A DNA stretch of 64,000 bases from Hahellaceae bacterium. Lineage in GTDB: Bacteria; Pseudomonadota; Gammaproteobacteria; Pseudomonadales; Oleiphilaceae. The DNA is taken from the NCBI GenBank assembly GCA_016716085.1, contig JADJWY010000005.1:124001-188000 (forward strand), given 5' to 3'. Of the stretch, positions 18,683 to 27,808 are shown piece after piece; the stretch's first letter is position 1; each line of letters starts with the position of its first letter. The notes under the pieces are model-generated. The model worked only from the letters and a program-made list of their open reading frames with translations. It did no database searches and was not told the origin of the DNA. The position numbers were made by a program, and so were the translations under genes.

Positions 18683-19946
18683 GCCCCAGACGCTGATCAA
18701 TTCCAACCAGGAGGCGCTGTAAAGCGCCTCGATTTCGCTCCATGCAACGACGCCCTTGTTCACCGCGCCGCAATCGTTCTTCTGGTTGCGACAGCCAGCC
18801 CAGAACACAGGCATGCACTTGCTCGCTGTCCACCAGTACCAGGGCCTCTTCTGCTGCCAACTCGTCACAGATCACCTGAAAATTAAACACGTGGCGCCCC
18901 ATCAGTACCGGCTTACCCAAGGCCGCGGGTTCGAGGGGGTTATGCCCCCCCCGAGGAATCAGGCTGCCCCCAACAAATGCAATGTCCCCCACCGCGTAGA
19001 AAAACAGCAGCTCGCCCATTGTATCCCCAACTAAAACCTGAACGCCTGCCAGCGTCACATCCCCGCCGCTGCGCCGGACAAACGAAAGCCCCGAGGCTTT
19101 CACCAGTTCTGCTACAGGGCTGAAGCGCTCAGGGTGACGAGGTACCAGTATGAGCAGCAAATCAGGGAAAACCGCCAGCAATTGTTGATGAACCGCCAGC
19201 AAAAGCGCCTCCTCGCCTTCATGGGTGCTTCCCGCAACCCAAATCAGCCTTCCCGGACAATACTCGGTGCGCCAGGCTTTCGCGTTCTCCTGAATCTGAG
19301 GGGGGAGCGGCGCATCAAATTTAATACTTCCGCTGACGCTCAGGGCTTCACGCCGAACCCCAAGATCCGCAAAGCGACGAGCGTCAGGATCCGTTTGAGC
19401 CGCAACCCAGCTCAGGCTTGAAAACAGCGGGCGACTCAATGCCCTCACCCGCGCATAGCCTTTTGCCGATTTCTCTGACATTCGCCCGTTAAGCAACAAA
19501 ACAGGAATGTCGCGACGCCGACAGCCTGCCACCCAGTTGGGCCAGAGTTCAGTTTCCATAATCAGCAGCGCGCGCGGCTTAACCCGCATCAGAAAACGAC
19601 TGACGATATCCGGGGTATCATAAGGCGCAAAGGAATGTACGACCTTGTCACCCAGTAACGTCGTGACACGCTCAGCCCCCGTTGCTGTCATGCCAGTTAC
19701 GAGTATCGGAACCTGGGGGTAGCGCGCTCTCAGCGCATCCACAAGCGGTTTGGCCGCGATGGTTTCGCCCACCGATACGGCATGCAACCAGATCGGCGCT
19801 TCATCACCTGGAATGCGGGGCGACCAGCCAAGACGTTCCCACCACCGTTTACCATAACCCGGTGACTGCCGCTCACGAATGACGATTCGTAGCAGCAAGA
19901 CCGGTAGTAGCAGGTAGTGCGTCAGGGTGTAGAGCAATCGGGCCAT
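18669..19946 (-). CDS. waaA: 3-deoxy-D-manno-octulosonic acid transferase
   Basis: Kdo transferase (KdtA) that adds Kdo to lipid IVA in LPS core synthesis at the inner membrane. The start at 19946 (MARLLYTLTHYLLLP) has GAGGA five bases upstream and gives a membrane-anchoring N-terminus; a longer frame exists but lacks support. Motifs: WLHAVSVGETIAAKPLV, LIMETELWPN, WVAGSTHEGEE, GGSLIPRGGHNPLEPA. 425 residues, the normal length. Confidence 0.96.
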   Translation of the reverse strand: MARLLYTLTHYLLLPVLLLRIVIRERQSPGYGKRWWERLGWSPRIPGDEAPIWLHAVSVGETIAAKPLVDALRARYPQVPILVTGMTATGAERVTTLLGDKVVHSFAPYDTPDIVSRFLMRVKPRALLIMETELWPNWVAGCRRRDIPVLLLNGRMSEKSAKGYARVRALSRPLFSSLSWVAAQTDPDARRFADLGVRREALSVSGSIKFDAPLPPQIQENAKAWRTEYCPGRLIWVAGSTHEGEEALLLAVHQQLLAVFPDLLLILVPRHPERFSPVAELVKASGLSFVRRSGGDVTLAGVQVLVGDTMGELLFFYAVGDIAFVGGSLIPRGGHNPLEPAALGKPVLMGRHVFNFQVICDELAAEEALVLVDSEQVHACVLGWLSQPEERLRRGEQGRRCMERNRGALQRLLVGIDQRLGLSRR

Positions 19947-20046
19947 GTTTTCCTCTGGGTCGGGAGTGCTGCGCTGCACGGCTGGGTGCTTTGGAGCGCG
20001 GTCAAATACGGGTATACTTGAATTTTGCCTTAGTGGACACGATACA

Positions 20047-21249
20047 GTGGAAACCATAATACAAGATGTTGTCATCATTGGTGGTGGAATTGCAGGTCTT
20101 TGGCTTCACCACCGCCTTAGAAAAGCAGGTTATCAGTCAGTCCTGCTGGAAAAAGAGGTATTGGGAGGCATGCAAAGCAACTACTCCCAGGGCATCATCC
20201 ACGGCGGCACCAAGTATTCGCTTAATGGCGCGTTAAGCAAGGCCACCAATGCGATCGCTGAAATGCCGACACGCTGGCAGCACTGTATCGAAGGTCAGGG
20301 TGAAATTGACCTGCGGGACGCACGCATCGCGTCTGACCATCACTACATGTGGTCAAGAGACAGACTAACGTCCAAACTGACTGCGTTCTTTGCCAGCAGG
20401 GCGCTGGGAGACAAGATTGAGTCTAATACCAGTGCCAGCCGACCAGAAGCCTTCAACAACGACCGCTTTCATGGCAATTTTTATGCGTTAAAAGAGCTGG
20501 TTCTGGATATCCCGTCTGTGATTGAGTGCCTGTCAGGACCTTACCGTGACAGCATTTATCAATACAATGGTACCCAGCCTAACACCTTTGAAGTGGATGG
20601 CGAGGCAATCAATGCCGTAATCCTGCAGGGCAAACAGAAGAAAGTTCGCATAGAAGCACAGCATGTCATTTTTACGGCAGGCGAAGGCAATGAAAGTCTG
20701 CTGCACTCGGCCGGCTTTCAGGTTCCGGCAATGCAGCGCCGACCACTGCATATGGTGCTGGTTCGCCATGACTACCCCCACCCGATTTTTGCGCACTGTA
20801 TCGGCTCAGGCTCCAAACCCCTGATTACCATCACAACCCATTATGACTCCGAGGGACGCCCCATCTGGTATCTCGGTGGCAACCTGGCTGAAACCGGCGT
20901 CGAACTCGATAGCGAACGCCAGATCCAGTCGGCCAAAACCCTGTTAAAGGACATCCTGCCCTGGATCGACCTGGGTAAAACCGAATGGAAGAGCTTTTTG
21001 ATCAATCGTGCCGAGCCCCGGCAAAACGCCCTGACTCGCCCGGATTCCGCATTTGTCCACACGCAGGGAAATGTGATCACGGCCTGGCCAACCAAGCTGG
21101 CACTGACCCCCAACCTGGCAGATGCGGTCTTTGAGCATCTGTCAGCGCCATGGGCACAGAGCACACCCGACGAGGTACGACGCGAACGACTGGCCTTCGT
21201 GCCTCACCCACCCGCTACGCCCTCCCCCTGGGAGAAATACTTTTGCTAG
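20047..21249 (+). CDS. FAD-dependent oxidoreductase (DAO-type)
   Basis: The N-terminus shows an FAD-binding Rossmann motif (VVIIGGGIAGLWLHHRL, then LLEKEVLGGMQSNYSQGIIHGGTKY). The SQGIIHGG segment resembles the glycerol-3-phosphate-dehydrogenase and D-amino-acid-oxidase group. The substrate is not evident. I place the start at GTG 20047, directly before the Rossmann fold; the longer open frame overlaps waaA and is not supported. 400 residues. It is divergent from waaA and overlaps the next gene, an aldo/keto reductase, so the pair probably share a pathway. Confidence 0.75.
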   Translation: METIIQDVVIIGGGIAGLWLHHRLRKAGYQSVLLEKEVLGGMQSNYSQGIIHGGTKYSLNGALSKATNAIAEMPTRWQHCIEGQGEIDLRDARIASDHHYMWSRDRLTSKLTAFFASRALGDKIESNTSASRPEAFNNDRFHGNFYALKELVLDIPSVIECLSGPYRDSIYQYNGTQPNTFEVDGEAINAVILQGKQKKVRIEAQHVIFTAGEGNESLLHSAGFQVPAMQRRPLHMVLVRHDYPHPIFAHCIGSGSKPLITITTHYDSEGRPIWYLGGNLAETGVELDSERQIQSAKTLLKDILPWIDLGKTEWKSFLINRAEPRQNALTRPDSAFVHTQGNVITAWPTKLALTPNLADAVFEHLSAPWAQSTPDEVRRERLAFVPHPPATPSPWEKYFC

Positions 21250-22049
21250 TTCCTCGCCACCTGATACCAGGCACAACGTTATCCATCAGCTTACTGGGTT
21301 TGGGTACCGTCAAATTCGGGCGTAACCAGGGCGTCAAATACCCCACAGCGTTTGAACTCCCCAACGATCAGGCCATAAGTGAGTTACTGGATCTGGCGCG
21401 CGACCTGGGCATCAACCTGCTGGATACCGCACCGGCCTATGGCATCAGCGAAGAACGCCTGGGAAAACTGCTGGCAGGACAAAGACATCACTGGATTCTC
21501 TCCACCAAAACCGGGGAGGAGTTTGAGGATGGTGCGTCGCGCTTTGATTTCTCTGCCGCTCACACGCAAGCCAGCGTGGAGAGAAGCCTGAAACGCCTGC
21601 GAACGGACTATCTCGATCTGGTTCTGATCCACTCAAATGGGGATGACCTGGCCGTTCTTGAGCAGACCGAGGTTGTCCCGACCTTGCAGCGCCTCAAACG
21701 AGACGGGAAAGTCAGGGCAATCGGCTTTTCTGGCAAGACCGTCGAAGGGGGACTGGCGGCACTTCAACACCTTGATGTTGCCATGGTGACCTACAATCAG
21801 GTAGAGACAAGTGAAGCAAGCGTTATACGTTACGCTTACGCTCACCAGAAAGGCATTTTTATCAAAAAAGCGTTTGCCAGTGGCCATTCGCTGCATGGGG
21901 CTCAGCACGATTCGGTGAGCACCGCCTTTGAGCATATTCTGTCAGTACCCGGGGTCACCAGCATCATTGCTGGCACCATCAACCCTAAGCACCTGAAAGA
22001 CAATGCGACCCGTTTAGCGGCCGCATGGCAGAATCGTTCGCCGCATTAA
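21243..22049 (+). CDS. Aldo/keto reductase family protein
   Basis: NADPH-dependent oxidoreductase of the AKR (TIM-barrel) superfamily. Seen: LGLGTVKFGR, INLLDTAPAYGISEERLG (conserved Asp and Tyr), LSTKTG (Lys), YLDLVLIHSNGDD (His), TSIIAGTINPKHL near the end. The start is most likely TTG 21243, overlapping the preceding stop (TTGCTAG) with GGGAG upstream, giving 268 residues; the open frame extends further into the oxidoreductase gene. Its 3' end overlaps the convergent DUF2333 gene by 4 nt. Partner gene and substrate unknown. Confidence 0.85.
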   Translation: MLVPRHLIPGTTLSISLLGLGTVKFGRNQGVKYPTAFELPNDQAISELLDLARDLGINLLDTAPAYGISEERLGKLLAGQRHHWILSTKTGEEFEDGASRFDFSAAHTQASVERSLKRLRTDYLDLVLIHSNGDDLAVLEQTEVVPTLQRLKRDGKVRAIGFSGKTVEGGLAALQHLDVAMVTYNQVETSEASVIRYAYAHQKGIFIKKAFASGHSLHGAQHDSVSTAFEHILSVPGVTSIIAGTINPKHLKDNATRLAAAWQNRSPH

Positions 22050-23083
22050 CCCTTGGCCAACAGCGTACGCAGATCAATGATGGCCGCATTGGCTCGGGAG
22101 ATATACGAGGCCATGGTCAGGGAGTGGTTAGCCAGCATACCGAAGCCACTCCCATTCAGGATCATCGGGCTCCAGACCGATTCTTGTGTACCCTCCAGCT
22201 CAGCAATAATTTGCTGCAGACTGACGACAGCATTCTTATCCTTCAACACTTCTGCGAAGTCCACTTCAATGGCGCGCAGGATTTGAGTCAGTGCCCACGC
22301 CGTCCCCCGAGCTTCATAAAAGATGTCATCTATTTCCAGCCATGCGGTTTTGATTTCGTGTTCAGAGCCGGCCTGCTCGACACTGGTCGCATATTTTTCA
22401 CCCGCCAAAGACGTGTCATACTGGGTTTTTCCAACACTTTCACTCAGACGCTGCGAAAGACTTCCCAAACGCTTCTCAACATCAGTCAACCATTCACCCA
22501 AATTATCTGCCCGCGCGTAAAACTGAGCTTCCGCGCCGTCAGCCTTGGTCAGCCTGCGAAGGTACTTATTCATGGCCTTAACCCCCCGACGGTACTCGCT
22601 TTCCGTCGCAGGTAACACCCAGCTCTCACTGTCGAAGTTAAACTGCGGCTCAGCGGTGACGAGGTCGGGATCCTCAGATGACTGCGACTGAGATCGGCTG
22701 ATGTCTTTGCGCATGGCTCGTGCCAGGTCTCGCACCTGAACCAAAACACCAAACTCCCAATTACTGATGTTGTCCAACCAAAGCCCTGGAGGAAACACAT
22801 CATTGGTGATGTACCCCCCCGGTTTTTCAAGCAGCGTGTCAACCAATCCAATTAAGGTCGCCGTCGTAGCATAGCCGCGGCCGGGCTTTCCACCCAAAGC
22901 CTCAACCTTGCTCTGGGCCTGCTCAACCACAGGAAAGAGTTCGGGCTCCCAGCTCCAGTACCAGCCAATGACGACAGCTGCCGCCAGATACAGTCCGACC
23001 AAACCGCCAATAATTTTTGCCACCGTGCCGCCTCCGAGGTAATCCTGAATATCTTCCCAGCGCTCTACCAAAAAATCCTTCAT
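22046..23083 (-). CDS. DUF2333 family inner-membrane protein
   Basis: One N-terminal membrane segment (IIGGLVGLYLAAAVVIGWYW, about residues 25-44) is followed by a large periplasmic region with conserved YITNDVFPPGLWLDNISNWEFGV and a long helical C-terminal part. This pattern matches the uncharacterised DUF2333 proteins found in Pseudomonas-like bacteria. 345 residues. It lies 21 nt downstream of the LapD-like gene, so the two are probably cotranscribed. Function unknown. Confidence 0.85.
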   Translation of the reverse strand: MKDFLVERWEDIQDYLGGGTVAKIIGGLVGLYLAAAVVIGWYWSWEPELFPVVEQAQSKVEALGGKPGRGYATTATLIGLVDTLLEKPGGYITNDVFPPGLWLDNISNWEFGVLVQVRDLARAMRKDISRSQSQSSEDPDLVTAEPQFNFDSESWVLPATESEYRRGVKAMNKYLRRLTKADGAEAQFYARADNLGEWLTDVEKRLGSLSQRLSESVGKTQYDTSLAGEKYATSVEQAGSEHEIKTAWLEIDDIFYEARGTAWALTQILRAIEVDFAEVLKDKNAVVSLQQIIAELEGTQESVWSPMILNGSGFGMLANHSLTMASYISRANAAIIDLRTLLAKG

Positions 23084-23104
23084 CGTTTTATCGCTTACCT
23101 TGAG

Positions 23105-25090
23105 TTAAGAGATATGAACCGGCTCAGACTGAGGTCTGCAAATAAAATACCCCATCAGGCCATCCACTTTCAGCGCCTCCAGCACGTCGACCTCTTCCTT
23201 GCGCTCAACCCCTACGACAATCACATCAACATCCTTGGAATGCGCGATCTGCACAATGTTTCGCAAATAAAACTGATGTTGGGGGTTCTCGTCAACATAG
23301 CCGACCAGCCCCGGATCCAGTTTAATCATGTTAACGGGCCAGCTATCGAGGTATCCGAAAGGGATTCCGCTCATGCCAAAGCGGCTTACCACAATACGGA
23401 AACCAAACTGCGTTCGCAACATCAATAGCTGATCAATACCGGCCCAGGCCTGCCGCAACGCATATTCTGGCACCTCCAGAAGCAAGCGATTGATCGCCAT
23501 GGGAAAACGCTCGAAGAGCTGACGCAGCTCCAGACCCAACGCGTCGCGGTGTAAAGAGGCTGAAGAAAGCGTTACACACAAAGCGCCATCTTCCGGTCGA
23601 TCACTTAAGCGCTGCAGCACTTTGCGCAACACCTGATGATCGATATCGTGCATTAGACCAAAACGCTCAGCCATGGGGAGAAACTCGCCGGCTGGCAGCA
23701 AGCGCCCCTCCAGACGCAATCGTAAAAGCACCTGATGAAACAGCACGCGTGATCGGTCGGCTTTCAGCATGGGCTGAAAATGAAGCTCGAAACGATTATC
23801 TGAGAGTGCATCGCGCAAATACCCCTGCCAGTCGCTGGCAGGCATAACTGGCGAGTCGTTTTCAACCGGTTCATCCAGAAGCGCCATGATACCGTAGGGC
23901 AAGTCAGACTGGGCCTTGCGCAGGGCAAAATCGGCTCTCGACAGCAGATCCGACAAAGCCAGCCCACTGCGACTCCGCACGATCCCAAAATGCAATGCGC
24001 CCACCCCGTCGTGATCTTCCTGACGAAGTTCTGGCAGCGAGCGCAACCGAGGTAATAACCGCTCAGCAAACTCCCTCGCCACTCGCTCATCTGAGTTGGC
24101 AAAGTAAGCGACAAACTGCGCTCCCTCCCGACGCCCCATCAAATTGTGCCCTCTTACCACACTGACTTCGTCGCGCAACAGCTCTCCCACCGTCGCCAAC
24201 AGAACATCTGCCCGCTTGCGCCCCAACGCCTGGTTTACCGCAGCAAAGCCCTTGATTTGCAGCAAGACAAGGTAGCCCGCCGCCTCGCCCTCATCGGCAT
24301 TCAGCAGGGCTCCCAAGCGCCTGTCAAAACTATCCCGGTTATCAAGCCCGGTAACAGGATCGACAAGCGTCTGGGTACGCAGACGCTCAATGGTCTCATG
24401 CTGCTGCTGAAACACCCGGTTCAGGTGTTCAGCCATCTGATTGACCGCAACCGTCACTTCGGCCAATTCCCGGACCTTCGGAACCGCCAAACGAATACCA
24501 AAGTCTTTCTGTTGAATCCGGCCCGCGACCTCAACCAATCGCGTCAGAGGCGCCAGTATTTGATGAAGAAACAGCCTCAACACCAGGCTGCTTCCGACAG
24601 CGACAAGGGCGAACCACACGAGTTGACTTTTCAAGCTGCGCCACAACTCACGATACGCGGCAGCAGGACTGCTCTGCACCTGAAGATGCCCCAGCTTTTT
24701 CCACCCACTGACTACATCGGCCTCCCCAACCGGGGTTTCCAGAGCCACCCCTCTTACCAACCAGGCTGGCACCCCCTCGAACTGTTCTGCGGCCGTTCGA
24801 TTAAATACCGTCTTCCCACCCGTGTCCCGCAATTCGACCCGCGCATAGGCCCCGGAGTCAAAGATGACATCCACCATGGTGGATGCCACCACCCAGTCAC
24901 CCGCACCGGCAGACGACGAGATCGACAATGCAAGCGAGGTGGCAGCATCCTGGGAAAGTTGCGCCAGATTCTCCTCTAAAAACGTACGCTTCTGGTCATA
25001 TCCCAACCAAAAAAGGCCCACAAGCAGGATCAACAAGGTCACCAGCAGCGTGCCCAGCAACAATGATTTGAACGAGATCGGATTTTTCAA
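23105..25090 (-). CDS. LapD-like c-di-GMP receptor with degenerate GGDEF and EAL domains
   Basis: Layout: membrane helix (about 9-28), periplasmic LapD/MoxY-type sensor (DAATSLALSIS, DWVVASTMVDVIFDSGAYARVELRD), second helix (about 160-178), HAMP, GGDEF-like and EAL-like domains. Both catalytic signatures are lost: the GGDEF position reads GRREGAQF and the EAL position reads HQVLLRL. Such inactive proteins in the LapD family bind c-di-GMP and relay it to the periplasm, where they sequester the protease LapG and stabilise a surface adhesin. The start is TTG 25090 with GAGGA eight bases upstream. lapG, the usual neighbour, is not in this window. 661 residues. Confidence 0.82.
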   Translation of the reverse strand: MKNPISFKSLLLGTLLVTLLILLVGLFWLGYDQKRTFLEENLAQLSQDAATSLALSISSSAGAGDWVVASTMVDVIFDSGAYARVELRDTGGKTVFNRTAAEQFEGVPAWLVRGVALETPVGEADVVSGWKKLGHLQVQSSPAAAYRELWRSLKSQLVWFALVAVGSSLVLRLFLHQILAPLTRLVEVAGRIQQKDFGIRLAVPKVRELAEVTVAVNQMAEHLNRVFQQQHETIERLRTQTLVDPVTGLDNRDSFDRRLGALLNADEGEAAGYLVLLQIKGFAAVNQALGRKRADVLLATVGELLRDEVSVVRGHNLMGRREGAQFVAYFANSDERVAREFAERLLPRLRSLPELRQEDHDGVGALHFGIVRSRSGLALSDLLSRADFALRKAQSDLPYGIMALLDEPVENDSPVMPASDWQGYLRDALSDNRFELHFQPMLKADRSRVLFHQVLLRLRLEGRLLPAGEFLPMAERFGLMHDIDHQVLRKVLQRLSDRPEDGALCVTLSSASLHRDALGLELRQLFERFPMAINRLLLEVPEYALRQAWAGIDQLLMLRTQFGFRIVVSRFGMSGIPFGYLDSWPVNMIKLDPGLVGYVDENPQHQFYLRNIVQIAHSKDVDVIVVGVERKEEVDVLEALKVDGLMGYFICRPQSEPVHIS

Positions 25091-25175
25091 AAAAAATTCC
25101 TCTGGGGCTGATCCTGACCTACCCCCTAATCGGATAGCGGCTATAGTTACTCAGAATAGCATTCACAGCCAGGTT

Positions 25176-26792
25176 ATGCTGCGTATGGAAAGCCAACAGG
25201 AAAAGCTCAAACAGCACTTTGCCGGACGGGTTACGACCCAGGCCCGCGTTGTGCTGGAGGCCTGGCAACAACTGACTCAGGCGAACTGGAACGACGATCA
25301 CTGGCTCAGCGAATTGCAGCATGCAACGGACAAACTGGGGCGCTATGCGGCACGTTTCGAAATGTTGGATCATCTCAGCATCGCGCAAAGCCTTAACGCT
25401 GCACTGAAGAAACGTATCCTTGACGGGGGGCGCATGGACGGTGCCTCGATCCATGAACTGGAAGCCGGCTTCCTCAAACTGGCAGGGCTCACAGGGCGCA
25501 AATCGGATCGTAGCCATGAAAGCGGCAAACGCACCTATCTGCGACCCCCGGTCTACATCTGCCTTAATGATGCGGAAAGCAGCCGCCGCGCCGTTAAACA
25601 GCTTCAGTTTTTTGGTTTCAGAGGCGAAAGCTTTCAGGATACCGCCAGCCTGTTAAGAGCCGTGTACAGCCGTCGGCCTGAAGCCCTGCTGATTGATACT
25701 GATTTCACCGGCCCGCGTAATGAAGGCATCACCCTGACCAAAACGCTCCAGGCGCGCCTTGAAACCCCTTTGCCCGTCCTCTTTGTCTGTGACCGGGAAA
25801 GTGATATCGACACACGCCTGGAATCATCACGGGCAGGCGGAGAGGAGTTCATTCAAGGGTCATCCAATACCTCCGTGATCATCGAGAAGATTGATCAGTA
25901 TACCCGCGGCAATACGCTTGAGCCCTATCGGATCCTGGTCATTGACGACTCAAAAGCCCAGGCCACCTTTATGGAGAACACCCTTAAAAAAGCCGGCATG
26001 GAAGTTAAGGCGATTACCGATCCGATGATTGCCCTGGAAGCCTTTCAGCAGTTTGAACCTGAAATCATTATCATGGACATGTATATGCCAGGATGCACGG
26101 GAACGGAACTGGCGAAAGTCCTGCGACAGGACGATAAGTTCATGGGCGTGCCGATCATTTACCTGTCTGCGGAAGATGACATCAACAAGCAGTTGCACGC
26201 GATGAGTCTGGGCGGCGACGATTTTCTGGTGAAACCCATTAACCCCCGCCATCTTGTTGCGACCATACATAACCGTGGACGCCGGGCCCGCTCGCTGAAT
26301 GCGCTGCTGGTCAGAGACAGCCTGACAGGCCTCTACAACCATACCCACATCCTGAATCTGATGAACTCGACCATTCTGGCCTGCAACCGCAAAGAACTTC
26401 CACTTTGCGTCGCCATGATGGATATTGATCACTTCAAAAATGTCAACGATACCTATGGGCACCCCATGGGCGACCGGGTTTTGAAAAGCCTGTCACTCTT
26501 TCTCAAGCAACGCCTGCGTCGCTCAGATCACATCGGGCGCTACGGCGGTGAAGAGTTCATGCTGGTGCTGCCAGGAACACGCATCAAGGATGGACAGCGA
26601 ATTATGGAAGAGATTCTCAACCGCTTTCGAGAACTCGGCCACCCCCATGAGCAGGGCGAACTGAAAGTCACCTTCAGCTGCGGGGTCGCAGAGCTGAACG
26701 GCCCTGAAGAAGACTCAAAAGTGCTCAGCCAGCGAGCGGATGAAGCGCTCTATCGCGCCAAGCATGGAGGACGCAACCGCGTCTGCACCTAA
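25176..26792 (+). CDS. Response regulator diguanylate cyclase (REC-REC-GGDEF)
   Basis: About 538 residues. An N-terminal helical region (about 1-115) resembles an Hpt-like bundle but lacks an obvious phosphorylatable histidine. Next comes a first receiver-like domain that keeps LLIDTDF but diverges elsewhere, then a complete receiver (ILVIDDSKAQ, IIIMDMYMPG with the phospho-acceptor Asp, VKPI). The C-terminus is an active-looking GGDEF domain: GRYGGEEF with an inhibitory site RRSD five residues upstream. It should make c-di-GMP under phosphorylation and product feedback. It is divergent from the LapD-like gene, suggesting a local c-di-GMP circuit. The start is probably ATG 25176; another ATG lies at 25185. 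Confidence 0.88.
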   Translation: MLRMESQQEKLKQHFAGRVTTQARVVLEAWQQLTQANWNDDHWLSELQHATDKLGRYAARFEMLDHLSIAQSLNAALKKRILDGGRMDGASIHELEAGFLKLAGLTGRKSDRSHESGKRTYLRPPVYICLNDAESSRRAVKQLQFFGFRGESFQDTASLLRAVYSRRPEALLIDTDFTGPRNEGITLTKTLQARLETPLPVLFVCDRESDIDTRLESSRAGGEEFIQGSSNTSVIIEKIDQYTRGNTLEPYRILVIDDSKAQATFMENTLKKAGMEVKAITDPMIALEAFQQFEPEIIIMDMYMPGCTGTELAKVLRQDDKFMGVPIIYLSAEDDINKQLHAMSLGGDDFLVKPINPRHLVATIHNRGRRARSLNALLVRDSLTGLYNHTHILNLMNSTILACNRKELPLCVAMMDIDHFKNVNDTYGHPMGDRVLKSLSLFLKQRLRRSDHIGRYGGEEFMLVLPGTRIKDGQRIMEEILNRFRELGHPHEQGELKVTFSCGVAELNGPEEDSKVLSQRADEALYRAKHGGRNRVCT

Positions 26793-26875
26793 GCACCGGA
26801 ATTTGAAGCTGCTTGCAACGTCGGCCAAATAGCGGCAAACTGCCGGCAATATGCCCTTAACGTTCAGGACACCTC

Positions 26876-27319
26876 ATGGCCGATCTCCTTGTTATCAATG
26901 GCCCCAACCTCAATTTGCTCGGCACCCGCGAACCCGACATTTATGGCTCGGAAACATTGCAGGATATCGCCGACCGACTCCGTCAGCAGGCCACGGAGCA
27001 CGGCAAGTCGCTGGACTTTTTCCAGAGCAACCACGAGGGTGAACTCGTTGACCGCATCCAGACGGCCCGCCTTGAAAAAGTGCAGTGCATTCTGATCAAT
27101 CCGGCGGCCTATACGCATACCAGTGTAGCGATCAGGGATGCACTGCTCGCAACTGCCATTCCGTTCATCGAAGTGCACCTCTCCAACATTCACAAGCGGG
27201 AAGCGTTCCGTCATCACTCCTACCTGTCGGACGTTGCGATTGGCGTCATCTGCGGGCTCGGCAGCCAGGGCTACGATCTGGCGCTACAGGCGGCACTCCG
27301 TCATTGCAAACCGGTCTGA
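26876..27319 (+). CDS. aroQ: Type II 3-dehydroquinate dehydratase
   Basis: Third step of the shikimate pathway. [17 protein letters not shown] (catalytic Arg and Tyr loop), [17 protein letters not shown] (catalytic His) and [17 protein letters not shown] are complete. 147 residues. AGGA lies upstream of the ATG. The order aroQ-accB-accC is common in gammaproteobacteria; accB follows after 12 nt. Confidence 0.98.
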   Translation: MADLLVINGPNLNLLGTREPDIYGSETLQDIADRLRQQATEHGKSLDFFQSNHEGELVDRIQTARLEKVQCILINPAAYTHTSVAIRDALLATAIPFIEVHLSNIHKREAFRHHSYLSDVAIGVICGLGSQGYDLALQAALRHCKPV

Positions 27320-27331
27320 GGACGGCTGATT

Positions 27332-27766
27332 ATGGATCTACGCAAAGTCAAAAAGCTGATTGAACTGATTGACGGCACCGACATCCTTGAGCTGGAGATA
27401 CACGAAGGCGAGTCGTCCGTCCGTATCAGTCGTGCGGGCAACAACGCTCCAGTGGCAGCGATCACCCCGACACCCACCACCACGCCCCCCCAGGAAGAGA
27501 CCCGCACCGCCAAAAACGCTGCTTTGCCGGAAGGGCACATCATACGCTCCCCAATGGTCGGCACCTTCTACCGATCTCCCTCGCCCGCCTCAGCCGCGTT
27601 TATCGAAGTCGGTCAGCGTGTTGCTACCGGACAAACCCTCTGCATCATCGAAGCGATGAAGATGATGAATCAGATTGAGTCTGATAAAGCCGGGACGGTC
27701 GCAGCCATTCTGGTGGAAAACGGCCAGCCGGTAGAATATGACCAACCCCTGCTTGTTCTCCGTTAA
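27332..27766 (+). CDS. accB: Biotin carboxyl carrier protein of acetyl-CoA carboxylase
   Basis: Carries biotin for malonyl-CoA synthesis. The N-terminal helix [23 protein letters not shown], a Pro/Thr-rich linker (about 45-65) and the biotinyl domain with EAMKMMN (biotin on the Lys) are all present. 144 residues. It sits between aroQ and accC; the 42-nt gap to accC is typical of the accBC operon. Confidence 0.97.
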   Translation: MDLRKVKKLIELIDGTDILELEIHEGESSVRISRAGNNAPVAAITPTPTTTPPQEETRTAKNAALPEGHIIRSPMVGTFYRSPSPASAAFIEVGQRVATGQTLCIIEAMKMMNQIESDKAGTVAAILVENGQPVEYDQPLLVLR

Positions 27767-27808
27767 GTACGCACATCGCCGTCACTGCGGTATGGGATAC
27801 CCCTCATC

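Noticed and set aside
24146..24979. 277-codon open frame antisense to the LapD-like gene
   Set aside because: The LapD-like frame has a coherent domain order; the antisense translation is Arg/Gln/Pro-rich with no family resemblance.
24864..25175. N-terminal extension of the GGDEF response regulator
   Set aside because: The extension would overlap the start of the divergent LapD-like gene and has no plausible start site; the ATG at 25176 lies in the intergenic region.
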